Shown: piece after piece, positions 60,363-64,000 of the stretch
Layout: every line of letters begins with the position of its first letter
Numbering within the stretch: position 1 is the stretch's first letter
Source of the DNA: Flavobacterium sediminilitoris
GTDB lineage: Bacteria; Bacteroidota; Bacteroidia; Flavobacteriales; Flavobacteriaceae
Length of the DNA stretch: 64,000 nucleotides
Reading direction: 5' to 3'
NCBI RefSeq assembly: GCF_023008245.1
Contig: NZ_CP090145.1
Coordinates: 3,658,001-3,722,000, forward strand
Notes under the pieces: generated by a model
What the model saw: the letters and a program-made list of their open reading frames with translations, nothing else
What the model was told of the DNA's origin: nothing
Databases searched by the model: none
Made by a program: the position numbers and the translations under genes

Positions 60363-61904
60363 ATGGCAACAAACATTAGTTTTGGAGGTTATTCTCCTCC
60401 ACCACCTCCAAATGGAATAGTCAATATAAGAATTGGTGTATTTCTCGATGGAACCATGAATAACAGAACCAATACAAATGCTAGATTAGGAAAAGAAGGA
60501 GATAAAGGAAATAAAGCCTATAAAAAATATAGTGGAAATGATAGTTATGAAAACGACTGGTCTAATGTTGCTAGACTGGAAACTGCATATACTAAAAAAA
60601 CGGATAAGTTTATATCTAAAATATATATTGAAGGAATTGGAACTGAGGATTTTGACAGAGATAGTTCTTATTTTACAAAAGGAGCAGGTGGAGCCTTTGG
60701 AGCAGGTTCTACAGGTATAGTGGCTAAAGTGAAAAAAGGATGTGAAAAGGTAGTAGAAGTAATTAAAGAGCTAAAAAAGGATAATAATGTAAAAATTATT
60801 TATTTAGATGTTTTTGGTTTTAGTCGTGGTGCTGCTGCCGCTAGAAATTTTGTCTACGAAGTAACGAAAGATAAATACAAACCAATTGAAGCATGGGTTG
60901 AAAATAATGATGGTACACGAGATTTAGAAAAACGAGATAGCCATGGAGGTAAAACAGACCTAGATATGTTACCAAAATATGGTCATTTAGGTTTGAAACT
61001 AACAGAGATGGGAATTGATGTAAATGATGTACTTGTTAAAGTGCAATTTGTAGGTTTATATGATACTGTTTCATCTTATGACCCTAATACAACAGGAGCG
61101 TTTAAAGATTTTGAAAATGATGTTGAAGAATTGCATTTGAATGATATTAGAAAAGCAGCCAAAGTATTTCAATTAGCGGCTGAAGATGAGCATAGAACAA
61201 ATTTTATGCTCACAAGTGTAAAAGCGGCTGGAGGAAGTGAATATTCTTTACCTGGAGTACACTGTGATATAGGAGGAGCTTATGTTCATGATTCGCCAGA
61301 CAATGTTCAACTACTGGATTTTGATAATACTGTTTTTGATGGCTATAGTGATGAAGAATGGGACACCGTATTGAATAATGATTTAAATAATTTGATTACG
61401 CAGGGTTGGTACAAAGAAGGAGAAGTAGTGAGACCTAATAAATGGCATGAAACGTATGGAAATAGACCAAATATCAGTAATAGATATAGTTTTGTGCCAC
61501 TGCACATTATGGGCGAAAAAGTATTTGACTTTCAAAAAGAGGTGATGAATGTAGATAAACTAAATAAAAATTTCCCTCTTCCTGATGGCACTGAAGACAC
61601 AAAATACCCACTTGATTTAACAAAAGTAAAGAAACGATTAGATGACTATATTTCAGGAGAAAAACCTAAAATGACATATTATACTAATGCACAGATAGAG
61701 TTGTATAGAGCGCAACTAGCAAACAAAAAGATGACAACAGAAAAATTTAATTTAATAGTAAACGACCACAATATGTTATTAGAATTGAGAAATAAATATT
61801 TCCATTGGTCCGCAAAATTTGGAGAAGTTGGGCTAGGTCCTAATTATGAATTTACAGATAAGTTTACTATTCGCAGATTTAGAAAAACAGCAAAAAATTC
61901 ATAA
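60363..61904 (+). CDS. Tle1-like (DUF2235) phospholipase effector
   Basis: 513 aa. A Pro-rich start (MATNISFGGYSPPPPPNG), then the DUF2235 alpha/beta-hydrolase signature: IRIGVFLDGTMNNRTNTNAR, IYIEGIGTEDF, and the nucleophile elbow VFGFSRGAAAARNFVYEV with Ser154 (GFSRGA, the G-x-S-x-G-like motif of Tle1), followed by KVQFVGLYDTVSSYDP and PGVHCDIGGAY, which supply the Asp and His of the triad region. Tle1-type proteins are type VI secretion effectors that degrade membrane phospholipids in the target cell. No signal peptide, as expected. The lipoprotein genes directly downstream fit immunity. No other T6SS gene is in the window. Confidence 0.87.
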   Translation: MATNISFGGYSPPPPPNGIVNIRIGVFLDGTMNNRTNTNARLGKEGDKGNKAYKKYSGNDSYENDWSNVARLETAYTKKTDKFISKIYIEGIGTEDFDRDSSYFTKGAGGAFGAGSTGIVAKVKKGCEKVVEVIKELKKDNNVKIIYLDVFGFSRGAAAARNFVYEVTKDKYKPIEAWVENNDGTRDLEKRDSHGGKTDLDMLPKYGHLGLKLTEMGIDVNDVLVKVQFVGLYDTVSSYDPNTTGAFKDFENDVEELHLNDIRKAAKVFQLAAEDEHRTNFMLTSVKAAGGSEYSLPGVHCDIGGAYVHDSPDNVQLLDFDNTVFDGYSDEEWDTVLNNDLNNLITQGWYKEGEVVRPNKWHETYGNRPNISNRYSFVPLHIMGEKVFDFQKEVMNVDKLNKNFPLPDGTEDTKYPLDLTKVKKRLDDYISGEKPKMTYYTNAQIELYRAQLANKKMTTEKFNLIVNDHNMLLELRNKYFHWSAKFGEVGLGPNYEFTDKFTIRRFRKTAKNS

Positions 61905-61905
61905 C

Positions 61906-62919
61906 ATGAAAAATAACATATATTATTTAATAATACTAATAATATTTAATTCCTGTAAAACAACTATGGAAGAAAAATTTGAATGGTTACCTACAGAAAG
62001 TGCACCAAAATTATACCCAATGGAAATTTATAATGGTCACCTTTTTTTTGAAAATGGTAATAGTATTTATGTGCCTTGTTCAGGAATGGCTTATGATGGA
62101 TGGGGAAATATTGGGTCAACTCATGTGGTAGGAGATGATTTTAAGCCAGTACCCGTTAGATTAGAGGTTACATGGGCTTCTTTCGTTGAAAACAAATTTT
62201 ATACAGGGAATTGGGCATTACCCAAGGAAAAAATGACCAAACTTTTTAAAGAAGGAGTGGTAAATTATAATACTAAGAAAAGGAGTAGATATTCCAGAAT
62301 TATTGTTGGTTTAGCACCAGGAGGTGTAGCTGTTGTTTGGATGTATGGTGAAGGGAATCAGGTAGAAATAGGTCGTTATCAAGCAAAAGAAACTCAAGTA
62401 GCTATGAAAGACTTTGTTCCTAATAACCCGAAAATTTCTCAAGAAGAGTATATGGATCTTAGTAAAGAATTACCCGAAGCTATAGAAAACATCAAACAAA
62501 AAGGAGGAATAGAGTTTGGACTTTGGGATACCTATCGTAAAAAGTATAATTGGAGAACCAATATTGATATTCCTAATTATACTTTTGAGAAAATTGCTAT
62601 AGAAATGTTTAATGGAGAAAGAGAAACTTTGTTTGATGAACCACTTTTAAAAAACGAATTTAAAGAAAGAGCTATTCCTGATTACTTATCATTTATAATT
62701 ACAAATCCAAAAGGAAAACATTATGTGTTTGAGTTTAAGAATATAGACGAAACCGAAATATTCAATTTATTCAAACAAGTAGATGCTACAAAACCGATAG
62801 AGATTGTTTTAAAAATGAATGAAGATTTAAGTAATCGCAGGTTAGTTTTCAAACAAGAGGATAAGGAATTTCCTATTACAAAAATAGATTTAGACAACAT
62901 GTGGGAATATAAAAAATAA
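61906..62919 (+). CDS. DUF2931-like lipoprotein, probable immunity protein (copy 1)
   Basis: 337 aa from ATG 61906, one base after the effector stop; the longer frame from 61846 overlaps the effector and lacks a signal. Lipoprotein signal IYYLIILIIFNSC, so the mature protein sits in the periplasm, where a Tle1 effector would act. Contains KFEWLPTESAPKLYPMEIYN, LEVTWASFVENKFYTGNWAL and GGVAVVWMYGEGNQVEIGRY, typical of DUF2931 proteins found next to DUF2235 effectors. The last third is nearly the same as in copy 2, and the N-terminal part is more diverged. Confidence 0.82.
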   Translation: MKNNIYYLIILIIFNSCKTTMEEKFEWLPTESAPKLYPMEIYNGHLFFENGNSIYVPCSGMAYDGWGNIGSTHVVGDDFKPVPVRLEVTWASFVENKFYTGNWALPKEKMTKLFKEGVVNYNTKKRSRYSRIIVGLAPGGVAVVWMYGEGNQVEIGRYQAKETQVAMKDFVPNNPKISQEEYMDLSKELPEAIENIKQKGGIEFGLWDTYRKKYNWRTNIDIPNYTFEKIAIEMFNGERETLFDEPLLKNEFKERAIPDYLSFIITNPKGKHYVFEFKNIDETEIFNLFKQVDATKPIEIVLKMNEDLSNRRLVFKQEDKEFPITKIDLDNMWEYKK

Positions 62920-62923
62920 GATA

Positions 62924-63943
62924 TTGAGAGTCACAATTATTAAATACCTATTCTTTGTAAGTTTAGTTTTGGCTTCCTGCACAACCACTATGGAAGAAAA
63001 ATTTGAATGGTTGCCCTCAGAAAGCGCACCAAAGTTATACCCAATGAATATTTATAATGGCCATCTTTTTTTTGAAGACGGCAATAGTGTTTATATCCCT
63101 TGCTCAGCCTTAGCTCATAGTGGCTGGGGTAATGATGGGTCAACTCATGTGACAGGAGATGATTTTAAACCAGTACCTGTCAGATTAGAGGTTACATGGG
63201 CTTCTTTCGTTGAAAACAAATTTTATACAGGGAACTGGGCATTACCCAAGGAAAAAATGACAAAGCTCTTTAAAGAAGGAGTGGTAAATTATAGGACTAA
63301 AAAAAAGAAAACATATAATCAAATTATAGTAGGCTTAGCACCAGGAGGCGTTGCCGTTGTTTGGATGTATGGTGAAGGGAATCAAGTAGAAATAGGTCGT
63401 TATCAAGCAAAAGAAACGCAAGTTGCTATGAAAGATTTTGTCCCTGGAAATCCAACAATTTCTCAAGAAGATTTTATGGATTTGACTGAAATTTATCCAG
63501 AAGCTATAGAAAATATCAAACAAAAAGGAGGAATAGAGTTTGGACTTTGGGATACCTATCGTAAAAAGTATAATTGGAGAACCAATATTGATATTCCTAA
63601 TTATACTTTTGAAAATAGTTCTATGGAAATGTTTAATGGAGAGAGAGAAGATTTGTTTGACGAAGCACTTTTAAAAAACGAATTTAAAGAAAGAGCTATT
63701 CCAGATTACTTATCATTTATAATTACAAATCCAAAAGGAAAACATTATGTCTTTGAATTTAAGAATATAGACGAGACTGAAATATTCAATTTATTCAAAC
63801 AAGTAGATGCTACAAAACCGATAGAGATTGTTTTAAAAATGAATGAAGATTTAAGTAATCGCAGGTTAGTTTTCAAACAAGAGGATAAGGAATTTCCTAT
63901 TACAAAAATAGATTTAGACAACATGTGGGAATATAAAAAATAA
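62924..63943 (+). CDS. DUF2931-like lipoprotein, probable immunity protein (copy 2)
   Basis: 339 aa beginning at TTG 62924 (no ATG upstream in frame); lipobox LVLASC. Very similar to copy 1 across its length, with changes grouped in a few segments: near MNIYN...CSALAHSGWGNDGSTH, KKKKTYNQI, and FENSSMEMFNGEREDLFDEA. The C-terminal 100 residues are the same at the protein level and almost so at base level. It follows copy 1 by 4 bases and lies 1024 bases before the next copy. Confidence 0.82.
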   Translation: MRVTIIKYLFFVSLVLASCTTTMEEKFEWLPSESAPKLYPMNIYNGHLFFEDGNSVYIPCSALAHSGWGNDGSTHVTGDDFKPVPVRLEVTWASFVENKFYTGNWALPKEKMTKLFKEGVVNYRTKKKKTYNQIIVGLAPGGVAVVWMYGEGNQVEIGRYQAKETQVAMKDFVPGNPTISQEDFMDLTEIYPEAIENIKQKGGIEFGLWDTYRKKYNWRTNIDIPNYTFENSSMEMFNGEREDLFDEALLKNEFKERAIPDYLSFIITNPKGKHYVFEFKNIDETEIFNLFKQVDATKPIEIVLKMNEDLSNRRLVFKQEDKEFPITKIDLDNMWEYKK

Positions 63944-63947
63944 GATA

Positions 63948-64000
63948 TTGAGAGTCACAATTATTAAATACCTATTCTTTGTAAGTTTAGTTTTGGTTTT
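63948..64000 (+). CDS. DUF2931-like lipoprotein, copy 3, truncated by window end
   Basis: TTG at 63948 opens the same signal sequence as copy 2 (MRVTIIKYLFFVSLVLV up to the window end), exactly 1024 bases after the copy 2 start, with an identical upstream AATAAGATA spacer. Only 17 codons are visible. Confidence 0.75.
   Translation, partial: MRVTIIKYLFFVSLVLV

Noticed and set aside
1..64000. tRNA, rRNA and known riboswitch genes
   Set aside because: Read through both strands for conserved tRNA T-loops, rRNA segments and riboswitch cores; none was convincing. A covariance search could still find a small RNA.

Overview
The window looks like a chromosomal segment of a member of the Flavobacteriaceae (Bacteroidota). 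The evidence is: low GC; TAnnTTTG -7 promoter elements, several with a TTG 20 bases upstream; a type IX secretion (T9SS) type B sorting domain; many exported proteins with short Lys-rich N termini ending in F(S/A)Q; an RF2 gene with a programmed frameshift; and a Tle1-like effector with lipoprotein partners. No rRNA, tRNA, CRISPR array, phage or complete IS was recognised. Genus and species cannot be fixed from sequence alone.

Layout. 1-19.3 kb is mostly core chromosome: an aminotransferase (cut by the window start), a 2137-aa T9SS cargo protein with ten near-identical 73-aa repeats, folE, cysS, yidD, lgt, a threonine aldolase, prfB, a small Cys-rich leader-type peptide gene between two near-identical terminators, a DsbA-family oxidoreductase, a 2OG-Fe(II) dioxygenase, and a protein combining a zinc ribbon with WYL-like and TerB-like regions. 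19.5-23.7 kb holds an accessory locus: a lipoprotein with an HEYLH motif and a secreted partner, followed by two tandem 877-bp cassettes, each an orphan copy of the lipoprotein C-terminus plus a divergent partner. This locus and the zinc-ribbon gene share a promoter architecture (TTG-N20-TAnnTTTG) with paired TACGTA-TAAA-TACGTA boxes just upstream. 24-30.7 kb: an SseB-like protein, a two-component system, two single-gene units bounded by integron attC-like sites, a small HTH protein and a DUF6266 protein. 31.2-32.5 kb: a REP-associated tyrosine transposase (RAYT) with its REP palindromes, some inside its own reading frame. 32.5-43.1 kb: a type I restriction-modification operon (hsdM-hsdS-hsdR) followed by a tightly coupled five-gene operon. 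That operon encodes a PD-(D/E)XK-like protein, two small proteins, a cyclodeaminase-like/ImmA-IrrE-type metallopeptidase fusion and a membrane protein. It is the best candidate here for an undescribed defence or stress module. 43.2-60 kb: a rhomboid protease, a DUF808 membrane protein, a HAD hydrolase, a Pmp3-like protein, a decayed paralogue beside its intact relative, a large array of intergenic inverted repeats, a Reg_prop lipoprotein divergent from a membrane-anchored winged-helix regulator, a secreted 938-aa protein coupled to a secreted trypsin-like protease, a YchJ-like protein and a methyltransferase. 60.3-64 kb: a Tle1-like (DUF2235) phospholipase effector followed by at least three tandem DUF2931-like lipoprotein genes, probably immunity genes, with homogenised 3' ends.

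Functional assignments come from motifs and recalled family features, not from searches. Promoters and regulatory sites are read from the sequence and are untested.
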